A DNA stretch of 64,000 nt from Gemmatimonadota bacterium (GTDB lineage Bacteria; Gemmatimonadota; Gemmatimonadetes; Longimicrobiales; Gaopeijiaceae). The notes below the pieces were generated by a model. The model searched no databases and was not told the origin of the DNA. It saw nothing but the letters and a program-made list of their open reading frames with translations. The stretch covers positions 1 to 64,000 of the forward strand of contig JAJDTB010000027.1 of assembly GCA_022827345.1 (NCBI GenBank), written 5' to 3'. This document shows, piece by piece, positions 30,912 to 40,468 of the stretch. The position numbers and the translations under genes are program-made. How positions within the stretch are numbered: the stretch's first letter is position 1; every line of letters starts with the position of its first letter.

Positions 30912-33791
30912 GTATCTGACCGTGTCGGGTTGAGCCGCTCCCGGGATGACGGCCTCGCCCGTCACCGTGTCCGGCTGCTCGGTGGCCTCCGGCACCACCA
31001 CGTCGGCCGCGTCAGTTGAGCTCTCGCCGCCCGGCACCGCACCGGCACCGGGCCCCTCAATCCTCACCTCGCGGGTCCCGAGGTCTACGGTCACCATGGT
31101 CCGGACCATCGCCCGGTCGGACAGCATGCGGATGTTCGGCGCGAGCTCGGGAGGCCGCGAGAACCGGTCGGCGCCCACAAGTTCGCCGGGGCGGAGATGG
31201 TGTTCCACGACCGTGAAGCGCAGCAGATCGTCGGTCGGGCCGCGGGCGAAGTCGAGCAGCACTCCTCCCGCGCGCGCGCCCCAGTGTTCGAGCCTCACGA
31301 GCTGACCGTTGGGGGGCAGCGCGGTTTCGTTGACGGCGTTCGGCCGCGCGCCATCGTCATCGAAACCGAAGAGCATCATCTCGGCCCCGATCGCTGACGT
31401 GACCGCCACGCGAACCATGTCGCTCCTCTCGGGATCGCTGACGATGGAGACGGTCGGCCGCGCCAGATCGGCCGGCGCCGCCTGCGCAACGGAGTATCGG
31501 CGCGGCAGGGGCGTGAACCCGGCGAGGGAGTCGGGAGCGCTGACAGCGCCGAAAGGTCCGGCCGCCGCGGCCGCCCAGGCGGTCCCCGGGTCCGATTCGT
31601 CGCGCGAGGGGTCGGTGCCCCAGTAGGCCGAACCCGTTTCGTGGTCCAGCGCGTAGACCAGCGTCGACGGCGCCGGGCGCTCGGCGGAGGGGGTCGCGGT
31701 GGACATCCCGAGCAACAGGAACGCTCCGGCGGCCAGGAACCCCGCAAGCGGCGCCCACCAGCCGTTGGGTTCGCGCACGGCATCGAGCACGGGCACCAGC
31801 ATGGCAAAGGCCAACCCCATCAGGACGGCCAGCACCGCGGCGAGCTCCAGACCCATCGCCGCCCAGACCCCCTCGGTCAGCGGCGTCAGCACGACCAGGA
31901 CCGGGATCGACGCAATCACCACGCCCAGCCACCGCACCAACCCCACCGGATTCCGCCCCTGGACACCGGCCACCACCAGCACGCCCACGCACCCCGCAAT
32001 CGCGGGCCATTGGAGATTCATCGCCGCCATCGGGAACATCACCGTCGCGGCGCCGGCCAGCACGACCGGCACCAGCAGCGCTCCCAACGCCAGCTCGGAC
32101 GCGCTCAGCCAGCGCCGGAACGGGTTCATCACCGCGAGAGCCAGCGCGAACGCCGCCGCGGCGATGGCCAGCACGTACCATCCCTCGTCGTGGAACGACC
32201 CCGCGTGCAGCGCCCCCAGCTCGACGTGCGCACCGCTGCGCCACCGATACAGGTAGAACGCCGCCGCGCCCAAGAGGCCCAGGTACACGAGCGTCACCAG
32301 AAGCCCGCCGACCAGCCCTCCGGGCCTCAGTCCGGCCCGGCGCGCGACCAGAAACGCGATCACCCACAGCAGCACCGCGGCGACCCCCAGCCCCCGGATC
32401 CACGTCATTCCGTAGGTCACGAGCCCCACGAACGGGACGGACAGGTAGCTGACGCTCGGCGCGTTGACCGTGGTGAGATCGGCGTTGCCGAAGTGCGTGA
32501 GCATCGCCAGCGCGTGCTCGCCGTGGTGTTGCAGGGTGGCTTCCGAGAGGTTCGCGGGGGAGTCGTAGTACTGGTGATACACATGCGCACGCCCGACGGC
32601 GGCGAAATTCAGCCCCTGTCTGCCCGCTTCCCTGAATGGGGTGAAGTCGGTGTCGTTGGGCATGCGCTGGTAGATTTCGTAGCCGATCGAGTTCGCCGCC
32701 GGGTAGGGGTCCGCCTGACGCAGCGCATCAACGACCCAGCCGTTGTCCTCGCCGGTCTCGAACATCATCGAAGGGCCGCCGCCGCCCCGCATTTCGATCG
32801 AGATCACCAGCGTCACATCATCCATCCAGGGATGCTCGTCGACGAACGCGCGCGCGCCCAGCAGGCCGAGTTCCTCGGCGTCGGTCAGCAGAACGATGAC
32901 GTCGTTGCGCAGCCGCTCCCGCGCACCCAGCGCCCGCACCGTCTCCAGGATCGCGGCCACCCCCGCACCGTCGTCGCCCGCGCCCAGCGAGATTCCGCGG
33001 CTGTCGTAGTGCGCGGTGACCAGGACGGCGCCGCCGCCCGGGGCGGAACCGGGGATCCGGGCGAGCACGTTTCGCACCGTCGCGGCTCGCGTCATGAACC
33101 GGCCGGGCAGAAGCGAAGTCGCGGTCTGCACCTCCGGCTCGCGCCCCAGCGCCCGCAGCTGACCGAGCAGGTAGTCGCGCATCTCGCCGTGGGCCGGTGA
33201 ACCCGTGGGCCGCGCCTCGGAGGCGATCTCCACCACGTGCGTCATCGCCCGCGCCGAAGAGAACACCGAATCCGGGGCGCCGACCGGGACCGGCGGCGGT
33301 ATCGACCTGTAGGAACTCGAAAACCAGGCCGTGACGAGGAGTATGACCAGGGTTACAGGGCCGCGGAGGCCGCGCCATGGCGGAGCTGACGGGGTCACGC
33401 CGGAGTCAGCCGCGGAATCCGGCGGACCGAAATCGTCTGCTCGCATGGCTGCCCTGGCCTCCTTCTTCGCCTGCTTCTTCCGCTGCCGCTCGGCCCTCCG
33501 CTCCGTCCGCGCCCGGCGCTTCAACTCCGCGCGACTCGGCCCGGCGTCCTGGGAGCGCGGCTCCGGGCCGGCGGCGGAACCGCGGGCCGGCTGACCGGCA
33601 GGATTCTCCCCATGTGTCCGTGGGGGGGCGGGGGCGGAATCGCGGTCTCCCGCAGGCGCACCCTTGCCCGCCTCTCGCCGTTTGCGCGCGGCCGACTCCT
33701 CGGCAATCTCGCGCTCAAGCTCCTCTATCTCATCTTCGCTGATCCCGAGTTCGGCGAACGATGGAATCCTCGGTAGCTTGTCCTTGCCCAT
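30828..33791 (-). CDS. Membrane M28 family zinc peptidase
   Basis: A 987-residue protein. The first 145 residues are cytoplasmic and highly charged (ELEREIAEESAARKRREAGK, RAERQRKKQAKKEARAA), followed by one membrane segment (GPVTLVILLVTAWFSSS). An M28 aminopeptidase domain (about 170-430) then shows the metal ligands HYDSRG, GAGDDGAG, DAEELGLLG and HVYHQYYDSPANL. Several further membrane segments and a C-terminal extracytoplasmic beta domain follow, as in Fxna/ER-metallopeptidase-like proteins. ATG at 33791 follows GGAGG at 6 bases. The last 28 codons lie antisense to the acetamidase gene and look non-conserved, so the ancestral stop was probably lost. Confidence 0.87.
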   Translation of the reverse strand: MGKDKLPRIPSFAELGISEDEIEELEREIAEESAARKRREAGKGAPAGDRDSAPAPPRTHGENPAGQPARGSAAGPEPRSQDAGPSRAELKRRARTERRAERQRKKQAKKEARAAMRADDFGPPDSAADSGVTPSAPPWRGLRGPVTLVILLVTAWFSSSYRSIPPPVPVGAPDSVFSSARAMTHVVEIASEARPTGSPAHGEMRDYLLGQLRALGREPEVQTATSLLPGRFMTRAATVRNVLARIPGSAPGGGAVLVTAHYDSRGISLGAGDDGAGVAAILETVRALGARERLRNDVIVLLTDAEELGLLGARAFVDEHPWMDDVTLVISIEMRGGGGPSMMFETGEDNGWVVDALRQADPYPAANSIGYEIYQRMPNDTDFTPFREAGRQGLNFAAVGRAHVYHQYYDSPANLSEATLQHHGEHALAMLTHFGNADLTTVNAPSVSYLSVPFVGLVTYGMTWIRGLGVAAVLLWVIAFLVARRAGLRPGGLVGGLLVTLVYLGLLGAAAFYLYRWRSGAHVELGALHAGSFHDEGWYVLAIAAAAFALALAVMNPFRRWLSASELALGALLVPVVLAGAATVMFPMAAMNLQWPAIAGCVGVLVVAGVQGRNPVGLVRWLGVVIASIPVLVVLTPLTEGVWAAMGLELAAVLAVLMGLAFAMLVPVLDAVREPNGWWAPLAGFLAAGAFLLLGMSTATPSAERPAPSTLVYALDHETGSAYWGTDPSRDESDPGTAWAAAAAGPFGAVSAPDSLAGFTPLPRRYSVAQAAPADLARPTVSIVSDPERSDMVRVAVTSAIGAEMMLFGFDDDGARPNAVNETALPPNGQLVRLEHWGARAGGVLLDFARGPTDDLLRFTVVEHHLRPGELVGADRFSRPPELAPNIRMLSDRAMVRTMVTVDLGTREVRIEGPGAGAVPGGESSTDAADVVVPEATEQPDTVTGEAVIPGAAQPDTVRYSEDRLRHVHAHQHVRNVHRLRDLQVPH

Positions 33792-33813
33792 GCCCGTCCT
33801 CCGCAGGGGCCGC

Positions 33814-35274
33814 CTAGATCGGCCCGTCCTCCCAGGGTCCCCACAGCGCGTAGGTTGCGCTGGCCCGCGAGCCCCCGGCGGTGCGAGAGCCCTGCACGTT
33901 GAAGAATAGCACACGACCGTCGGGACTGAAGCACGAACCCGCGAACTCGCCCGGCTGGCGCGTCCCCTCCGGATGCGGAGCGCGCACCATGTTCACGATC
34001 TGTCCTTCCCGGTTCAAACCGCGCACGTACTGCTCGCCGCTGCCGTCCTCGCACATCACCAGGCCACCGCGCGGGCTCAGCACGATGTTGTCCGGGCTGT
34101 CCAGCACGTCGTGGGAAGGAGACTCGAAGACGAGGGTGAGCTCACCCGTCTCGGCGGTGGTCGGACGGTAGTGGAACACCTGGCCCGCCATCGCGTCACC
34201 GCCGTTGGTGGAAACCACATAGATCCCGCCATCTCCGTGAAACGCGCCTTCAAGCCGGGCGAAGCGTGCGGCACCCTTTTCGACACCCTGTCTAAACACG
34301 GCGAGATTGTCGGACTCCGCCTCTGGCGGGTCCGGATCGTCAATGTCCACCCAGTGGGCGGGGAGGGTTGCTCCGACCGTCTGGCCGCGCGCGGTCAGAT
34401 AGCCGGACTGTCCGGTGACCGCCATCATCTGCAGTCGTCCGCCGGCGGCGAGGGCCCCGGGCTCGTTGGGGATGAAACGGTAGAATCCCGCGCCGGGAAG
34501 TCTGTCGGGGACGTACCAGGTGTCTTCGGTCTCGTAAACGATACCCGTATCGGGATCGACCGCGATCGCCTCGTGGACGAACCGCCCCATGTCGCGCAGC
34601 GGGACCGGATCGACGGGGCCGGTGGCGGCCGCCGGGACTTCGAAGATGTAGCCGTGAGGCCGCGCATAGCCCCGTTCGGATCCGTGCGTAATCTCTTCGC
34701 ACGACAGCCAGCTGCCCCATGGCGTCGAGCCGCCGGCACAGTTGACGATGGTGCCGGCCAGGGAGGCGAATTCGTCCACCAGCTCCACCCCCAGGTCCCC
34801 ATTCACCTCCGAGATACGCACCTCCAGCGATGTAGTCCCGCCACTGCCACGGGGATCGTACGCGGGCTGTCCGATCGGTCGTCCTTCGTCCGGGTCGTCG
34901 ACCATTTCGTGGTTGCGGATCAGGCGGATGTTGCCGTTGGGGAGGGGGAAGGAGGCCATCCCGTCGAATGCGTTGGGTACGGTGAGCCCATCCCGCACGG
35001 TCGACGGCTGCCCCCCCGAACTGAGGCGCACGCAGGTGAAGCTCTCCGGGATCTCCAGTTCGGGGCAGTCGACGCTGGGCGCCAGCTCGCCGTAGGGCTT
35101 GATGACGGGCGTGAGACGTGCCTTGCGCCCCACTTCCGGCAACCGCGGGTGGCTTGCGGGTGCCAGCCCGCTCACCCGATTGTGGGCGATCAGTCCGGCG
35201 AGCGACGGCGTCAGCACGGCGCCCCCGCCGGCCGCAGCCAGCTTTCGGATGAATACGCGACGGTCCATGGGCAT
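33814..35274 (-). CDS. PhoX-like (DUF839) Tat-exported phosphatase-family protein
   Basis: A 486-residue protein of the PhoX/DUF839 family, calcium- and iron-dependent alkaline phosphatases exported by Tat. The twin-arginine signal is MDRRVFIRKLAAAGGGAVLTPSLAGL. Family features include RLIRNHEMVDDP, NCAGGSTPWGSWLSCEEI, GRFVHEAIAVDPDTGIVYETEDT and FAGSCFSPDGRVLFFNVQ. ATG at 35274 follows AGGGGA. It may supply phosphate from organic esters, but many DUF839 proteins are untested. It lies 22 bases upstream of the M28 gene on the same strand and probably shares its transcript. Confidence 0.88.
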   Translation of the reverse strand: MPMDRRVFIRKLAAAGGGAVLTPSLAGLIAHNRVSGLAPASHPRLPEVGRKARLTPVIKPYGELAPSVDCPELEIPESFTCVRLSSGGQPSTVRDGLTVPNAFDGMASFPLPNGNIRLIRNHEMVDDPDEGRPIGQPAYDPRGSGGTTSLEVRISEVNGDLGVELVDEFASLAGTIVNCAGGSTPWGSWLSCEEITHGSERGYARPHGYIFEVPAAATGPVDPVPLRDMGRFVHEAIAVDPDTGIVYETEDTWYVPDRLPGAGFYRFIPNEPGALAAGGRLQMMAVTGQSGYLTARGQTVGATLPAHWVDIDDPDPPEAESDNLAVFRQGVEKGAARFARLEGAFHGDGGIYVVSTNGGDAMAGQVFHYRPTTAETGELTLVFESPSHDVLDSPDNIVLSPRGGLVMCEDGSGEQYVRGLNREGQIVNMVRAPHPEGTRQPGEFAGSCFSPDGRVLFFNVQGSRTAGGSRASATYALWGPWEDGPI

Positions 35275-35597
35275 CGGTTCGGTCCCCTGATCAGTCAGTG
35301 CGCCGCGGGTACTCCGCGAAGGCGCTTTCGGTTCTCGGGCGGTCATAATCCTGTCGCCGGGCCAGCACGATGTGCAACCCTGCCGGACTACGGAGAGTCA
35401 CCGGGGCGATGTCCCGGGTCCGATGCCCGATCCCCGGTTGGGCCTCGCGAAAACGGCGCAGACACGGGCAACGCCAACTGCGCCGCTGGCGGCAATGGCG
35501 TCACCGAGGTAAGGTTTACGGTTGCGCGATGGTGCGCCGGCACCGGTTCCCGGCAGGGGAGCGCACCCGATGGTGACAACACGAACAGAAGAGAGTC

Positions 35598-35942
35598 ATG
35601 GCAATTCAGGTGAATTGGACGCGGACGGATGAGGTCCTCGTAGCAAAGCCCGTAGGCCGTATCTACAGTTCGGATTACCTGGATTGGCAGAGCGAGTTGG
35701 AATCCGGGATCCGTCCGGATGACAAGAAGCTCGTGGTCGACTTCAGCGAGGTTCCCTATATCGGCAGTGCCGGTCTCCGGGTTCTCCTGATGACCGCAAA
35801 GCGTTTCAGCGGCGATGGAAACGCCTTCGGCATCTGCCAGTTGCGCCGGCCTATCACGAAGGTCATCCGCTCCTCGGGGTTCGATGGAATCATCAAGGTC
35901 TACGACTCGGCGGACGCGGCCGTCGCGGCAATGACCGGGTGA
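35598..35942 (+). CDS. STAS-domain anti-sigma factor antagonist
   Basis: This 114-residue single STAS-domain protein is of the SpoIIAA/RsbV type. The phosphorylation loop is clear in VDFSEVPYIGSAGLRVLLMTAKR, with the Ser at about residue 58 as the likely site for an RsbW-like kinase. Such proteins act in partner-switching control of a sigma factor or of another output. No kinase or phosphatase partner is encoded nearby, so the partners must lie elsewhere. ATG at 35598 has AGAAGAGAG upstream. It stands as an isolated single gene. Confidence 0.88.
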   Translation: MAIQVNWTRTDEVLVAKPVGRIYSSDYLDWQSELESGIRPDDKKLVVDFSEVPYIGSAGLRVLLMTAKRFSGDGNAFGICQLRRPITKVIRSSGFDGIIKVYDSADAAVAAMTG

Positions 35943-36008
35943 GAGAACGCCCGGGCCGACGACTGCAGTCCCGGTCGCGCCCGGTGTCGTGTCCCGGAAG
36001 TTCGCGAG

Positions 36009-36881
36009 CTACCGAGAGCGCCGAGGCGCCGGGGAATCGCCCGGGTTCTCCGCCTTCCACCGGTCGTAGCGCATCCGCAGCGTCCTGACCGGGTTGGCGT
36101 TCTCACCCTCCCGGATGTTCTCGTCGGTCACGTCGATGTAGAGCGAGTATTCCCCGTCGTTGAACGACTCGCCCTCCGGATCGTCGGCGTCGGCCACCAG
36201 AATGTAGGCCACGTGCGAGGTCTTGCCGTCGCAGGGGACATGGTCGAGCAGCGGCTCCGATTCGCAGGTGCAGCGCACGTCGCCGCCCGCGTCGTCGGCC
36301 GCCTCCATCGCGGCCATCACGCGGTCGGCCATCGAGCCGGCTTCGTCCTTGAACGCCGCGACCGCCAGGTGCACCACGTCGTCCGACGCCAGGATGTTGC
36401 CCTGCACCGAGAAGTAGATGCCCTGGGCGGGAATGCTGTCCGCGACCGCCAGAGACGCCTCGCCGTTCCCGCTTCCCGAGTGGCCCGCGCAGCGCCCCCG
36501 CAGGTCCACGATCCCGAACTGCCGCCGCTCGAACTGCGGGTCTTCCGAGAGCATCTCGATGATGCGGTCGGGCGCCGTGCCATTCTTCAGTTCGGCGTAG
36601 ATCAGTTCCTGGTTGGCGCGGGTCCGGTCCACCCCCGCCTGGGCCGCCGCCACCGCCACCCCCGGCACCACGATCGCCTGGATGTCCATGAGCCCCTCGG
36701 ACGGGAATCCCGCGAACCGGCCCTGCGCCACGCAGGTCGCCGAGGCGATGACCACCTGCCCCGTGCGGGTGTCGATGGCGATGACCGACCAGGTCGCCGA
36801 GAGGACGGCCGGGAAGATCGTGAGCAGCAGCAGGGAGACGAGCAGGCGGCGGGCTTGCCGCGCCAGGGAGAAGCGGGCCAT
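36009..36881 (-). CDS. DUF1028 family secreted protein
   Basis: A 290-residue exported protein of the DUF1028 family, which is related to Ntn-hydrolases. After a signal peptide (LLVSLLLLTIFPAVLSA) the mature chain begins TWSVIAIDTRTGQVVIASATCVAQGRFAGFPSEGLMDIQAIVVPGVAVAAAQAG, typical of the family. GRCAGHSGSGNGEAS and YFSVQGNILASDDVV follow. ATG at 36881 follows GGAGG at 5 bases. The family has been linked to peptidoglycan or nucleoside-like contexts without a settled reaction. It is divergent from the oxidoreductase gene, with about 130 bases between the starts. Confidence 0.9.
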   Translation of the reverse strand: MARFSLARQARRLLVSLLLLTIFPAVLSATWSVIAIDTRTGQVVIASATCVAQGRFAGFPSEGLMDIQAIVVPGVAVAAAQAGVDRTRANQELIYAELKNGTAPDRIIEMLSEDPQFERRQFGIVDLRGRCAGHSGSGNGEASLAVADSIPAQGIYFSVQGNILASDDVVHLAVAAFKDEAGSMADRVMAAMEAADDAGGDVRCTCESEPLLDHVPCDGKTSHVAYILVADADDPEGESFNDGEYSLYIDVTDENIREGENANPVRTLRMRYDRWKAENPGDSPAPRRSR

Positions 36882-37012
36882 GATAACCTCCGTTTGCGGT
36901 TTGTGAACCGACAACGTCCGGGACGGTGACGCACCGCGCAACCCGAGCGCCATCGGGATGCCCCCCAGCGTCACCGAACCGGCAGTCCCCGACCCCACCG
37001 GAGCATCCACCC

Positions 37013-38500
37013 GTGTCCGACCGAATCAGCCGCAGAGGTTTCGTGAAGCGCGGCGCCAGCGTTGCCGCCGGCGCCATGATCGTCCCCCGCCACGTCCTCG
37101 GCGGCCCCGGTTACCAGGCGCCCTCCGACCGCCTCAACCTCGCGATCATCGGGGTCGGCGGGCAGGGCACCGAGAACGCGCAGGAGTTCGGCACCGAGCA
37201 CATCGCCGCGATCTGCGACGTGCACTGGGGCATCGTGCACCGCCGGGTACAGGAGCGCCTCGTCGACGGCGACGGCAGCCCCCGCGAAAAGGGTCACCGC
37301 TGGCGCGAGCAGTTCCTCGAGGCGCGGCAGTACACCGACTTCCGCGAACTCCTCGACCGCGAGGACGACCTCGACGCGGTCCTCATCGCGACCCCCGACC
37401 ACCTCCACGCCACCATGGCCAAGGCGGCAATGGAGGCGGGCAAGCACGTCTACGTCGAGAAGCCGCTCACCTACACCGTGCACGAGGCCCGCGCCCTGGC
37501 CGAGATCGCCGAGCGCACGGGCGTGGTCACCCAGATGGGCAACCAGGGTCACTCCGGCGACGACGCCCGCCTCGTCAACGAGTGGATCGAAGCCGGCATC
37601 CTCGGCGACGTCACCGAGGTGCACATCTGGACCAACCGCCCGATCTGGCCGCAGGGGGTCCGCCGGCCGGCGCCCTGGGAGGAGGGCCTCAACCCCGGCT
37701 GGTACCAGCAGTGGCACCAGGGCGCGATCAACTCGCTCGCCGCGGACGTCATGGACGCGGGCTACCCGCTGCCCACCGGCATGGACTGGGACCTCTACCT
37801 GGGCCCCACCACGAAGGACATCCCCTTCCACCCCGTCTACCACCCCTTCAACTGGCGCGGCTGGGTCGACTTCGGCGTCAGCGCGCTGGGCGACATGGGC
37901 GCCCACCTCGTCGACCACCCCTACTGGGCCCTCGGGCTCACCTACCCCACCACCATCGAAGCCACCTCCACCCCCTGGGGCGGCCCCGCCGAAGACCCCG
38001 AGTCCTTCCCCCTCGCCATGCGCGCCCACTACGAGTTCCCGGCGCGCGGCTCCATGCCGCCCGTCGACCTCCACTGGTACGACGGCGGCCTCATGCCTCC
38101 CCGTCCCGCCGCCCTCCCCGACGACGTCGACCTCAACCGCGGAGGCGGCGTCATGTTCGTCGGCGAGCGCGGCATCCTCATGCACGGCACCTACGGCCGC
38201 AACCCCCGCCTCTTCCCGGAATCGCTGGCCGCCGAAGCCGCCGAGGTGCCTCAAACCCAGCCCCGCATCGAAGACACCCACCAGATGAACTGGGCCAACG
38301 CCTGCAAGACCGGCGGCGAGGCCTCGAGCCCCTTCGACTACGCCGCCCGCCTCACCGAGGTCATGCTGCTCGGCATCGTGGCGCTCCGCACCGGCCAGGG
38401 CAAAAAGATCCATTACGACGCCGACGCGATGCGCGTGACGAACGTCGAGGAGGCGAATCGGTTCCTTACGCGTGAGTACCGGCCGGGGTGGGAGGTATGA
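37013..38500 (+). CDS. Tat-exported Gfo/Idh/MocA family oxidoreductase
   Basis: A 495-residue NAD(P)-dependent oxidoreductase with a twin-arginine signal ([26 protein letters not shown]). The Rossmann motif is [50 protein letters not shown] holds the catalytic EKP Lys. The C-terminal Gfo/Idh/MocA fold is visible in [48 protein letters not shown] at 37013 gives the shortest product with an intact Tat signal. Exported members are abundant in Planctomycetota, Gemmatimonadota and related groups; many act on sugars, but this substrate is unknown. An exported cofactor-dependent enzyme fits Tat folding before export. Confidence 0.9.
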   Translation: MSDRISRRGFVKRGASVAAGAMIVPRHVLGGPGYQAPSDRLNLAIIGVGGQGTENAQEFGTEHIAAICDVHWGIVHRRVQERLVDGDGSPREKGHRWREQFLEARQYTDFRELLDREDDLDAVLIATPDHLHATMAKAAMEAGKHVYVEKPLTYTVHEARALAEIAERTGVVTQMGNQGHSGDDARLVNEWIEAGILGDVTEVHIWTNRPIWPQGVRRPAPWEEGLNPGWYQQWHQGAINSLAADVMDAGYPLPTGMDWDLYLGPTTKDIPFHPVYHPFNWRGWVDFGVSALGDMGAHLVDHPYWALGLTYPTTIEATSTPWGGPAEDPESFPLAMRAHYEFPARGSMPPVDLHWYDGGLMPPRPAALPDDVDLNRGGGVMFVGERGILMHGTYGRNPRLFPESLAAEAAEVPQTQPRIEDTHQMNWANACKTGGEASSPFDYAARLTEVMLLGIVALRTGQGKKIHYDADAMRVTNVEEANRFLTREYRPGWEV

Positions 38501-38609
38501 CAGGGTCGCGGCCTCGCCGACGGTCACGGACCCGGCGCAACCGGCCCCCTCCCAATCCGGTGTTGCCTGCGTGATCGACTCAAGATCATGTTGTTCAACC
38601 ACCATCAAC

Positions 38610-38910
38610 GTGAAGACCCTCCGCGCGGAAATGGGACGCATCGTCGAGGGGGTGGGGCGAGGCGAGGATATCACCGTGCTCTACCGCAGCCGTCCCGTGT
38701 TTCGGATCGTGCCATTGGGTGGAGGGCTGCCTCGGGGTCTTCCCGAACACGACGCGCTCTACGGGACGGAATGCGCGCGACGCTTGGCTGCGCCGCGGCG
38801 GCGTACTCACGACGACGGACCATGTCGTTAACGAGACGTTGACGCTGCCGTATGCCTGTCCTGGGCGGAATGCGGCCGTCCGCTGGCGGGCTCAGGTGGA
38901 CGCGAGCTGA
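38610..38910 (+). pseudogene. Decayed VapBC-like toxin-antitoxin locus
   Basis: From GTG 38610 one frame reads VKTLRAEMGRIVEGVGRGEDITVLYRSRPVFRIVPLGGG, a Phd/YefM-type antitoxin core. After about 38720 the coding sense moves to another frame, with ARDAWLRRGGVLTTTDHVVNETLTL, the signature middle of a PIN-domain toxin (the TTDxVVxETLTL motif), before it breaks off near 38870. The toxin's N-terminal Asp and C-terminal acidic residues are missing. Deletion plus frameshift best explain the fused remnant. A complete Phd/VapC pair exists at 2.8-3.5 kb. Confidence 0.6.
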
Positions 38911-39688
38911 CGCGTGCAGTGGGAACGGATCGGCCCAGAAGCCGCCGAGAGGGCGGATCGCTTGCGGTCTGACTCCCGGCAGGAATCACGTAAGGTCCTG
39001 CAGGACTGCACGATCTGCGTTTCCTGCCGTTGTACTGGACCTTGCCGCAAATGCGGGAAACCGGACATGAATCGCGGGGCTCCCGAACGCGCCACCGCCG
39101 GTCACGACACAGGACTCACCCGCGAGTCGATTGCCTCGACGGGCGGTTATCGGGGTCGCCGGACGCCCCGCCGACAGAGACCCGATTGTCTTCACCGGAG
39201 GGTGCGCTTGTCCTGGCCGCTACCGACAATCCGCATCTCTCTCACCAACTGTATTCCAGGGCCACGGACAGTCCCCGCAGGCGTTCGAAAACCAGCTCGA
39301 TCTAAGCTGCGGAATTCGCGAACGTGGAACTGCAGGTTACCCATCGGCCATCGGCCATACCGGCCACCGAAGTGAGGTGGCGGTGAGGTGGCGAAATCCG
39401 ATGCGCTTTGCTAGCCTAGAGTGTTCCCGTCAACATGGGCGGGCGGCCCGAGCCTTTCTTCCGGGTCTCCTCGGAATACGAAAACCGAGCAAAGCAGATC
39501 GAACAGGACTGCGAGTCTCCGCTGACAGGAGTGTGGCTCTGGGTCCGCGTGGGTAGCTCCTACAGCGGATGTCGGTAAAAACGCAGGACCCATTTGCTTC
39601 CGCCCGTGCATGTTGACAACGGCCCGGCTTCATGCCGAAGCCAATTGCGCAAGGCCTTCGCGGCCACATCCTCACAGGAGCTAAACGA
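38911..39688. other. Long non-coding stretch, no gene recognised
   Basis: About 780 bases without a convincing gene. Several open frames exist (one of 153 codons from 38914), but they lack ribosome sites and protein-like composition. Small repeats such as GGCCATCGGCCATACCGGCCA (39346-39366) and GAGGTGGCGGTGAGGTGGCG (39375-39394) are present. The last 60 bases form the leader of the next gene, with AGGAG at 39676. Confidence 0.5.
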
Positions 39689-40189
39689 ATGAGACATCAC
39701 CCATCACCCTTCGGCCTCATGGCGGTCCTGTTTCTTCTGGCGCCGGTAGTGGTCGGTGCCCAGGAACGCGATGCGCTGGTCCAGTATGAGCTCGAGAAGA
39801 AGAACGAGCTCGCGGCTGGCGCTCTCGAGTGGCTGATTCCGATAGTCGGCCACCACTACGCCGGTGACGCGAGAGCCGGCTTCGCCCCGGCTGCGGTCTC
39901 GGGCGCGGGCATCGTCGGCGTCATCCTCGGTGGGACCATTAAGTCGGACTGCGTAGTCGGGGGCGGGATCGAGGTGTGCCAACGGGGAAACGGAACGATC
40001 GTGACCCTGGGATGGATGACCTACCTGGGTGGACGCGTATGGGGTATCCTGTCTGCCCTGGATGTCGCTAGAGAGTTCAACCGGGACTTGGCGGATCGCC
40101 TCGGCATCGGCCTCGATGACGTCGACCTCTCCTTGGCGGCTTCGCCAACCGGAGTGTCGGTCGGTCTCTCGTTCCCATTCGGACGATGA
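39689..40189 (+). CDS. Hypothetical secreted/membrane protein
   Basis: A 166-residue protein with a Sec-type N-terminus (MRHHPSPFGLMAVLFLLAPVVVGAQ). After a charged stretch (YELEKKNELAAG) it has a glycine-rich hydrophobic segment with an internal membrane-like hairpin (AAVSGAGIVGVILGG, then GTIVTLGWMTYLGGRVWGILSALD). The end is GVSVGLSFPFGR, strand-like and closing with a hydrophobic/aromatic pair. ATG at 39689 follows AGGAG at 8 bases. It resembles small secreted proteins with DUF5683-like hydrophobic cores, but no family can be assigned. No operon partner is seen. Confidence 0.65.
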   Translation: MRHHPSPFGLMAVLFLLAPVVVGAQERDALVQYELEKKNELAAGALEWLIPIVGHHYAGDARAGFAPAAVSGAGIVGVILGGTIKSDCVVGGGIEVCQRGNGTIVTLGWMTYLGGRVWGILSALDVAREFNRDLADRLGIGLDDVDLSLAASPTGVSVGLSFPFGR

Positions 40190-40468
40190 CCGCCTCCCCT
40201 CATCGCCCATGAGTCCATCGCACGGACAGCGCGGGAGGAACGGAGTGCCACCCAGGGAGCACTCTCGACCTTGTCCGGCGCTTCCGACACCCAAAGGGCC
40301 GGGGAGCTTCCCTGCGGCGGCAGGGTGGACGCTGTTCCGGGCGGTTCCCGGGGCGGCGGTTTCGGCGGCTCCGCCGGTCGGGCGACATCGGCCCGGTTGC
40401 CCGCTCGCACCCTGCACCCGACAATACACATACCGTCCAGTACGCCTTTCCAACACCGGACCAGCAAC

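Noticed and set aside
31641-33200. 519-codon plus-strand frame rich in Arg, His and Gln
   Set aside because: It is antisense to the M28 peptidase, whose metal ligands and membrane segments are unmistakable.
39003-39019. 17-base sequence GGACTGCACGATCTGCG also found at 52840-52856 near the integrase, as a possible attachment-site pair
   Set aside because: Such a match is not far from chance in 64 kb of GC-rich DNA, and neither site lies at the visible element junction at about 51.56 kb.
38914-39375. 153-codon frame in the gene-free stretch
   Set aside because: No ribosome site, no domain, and composition like shifted reading; several competing frames of similar length overlap it.
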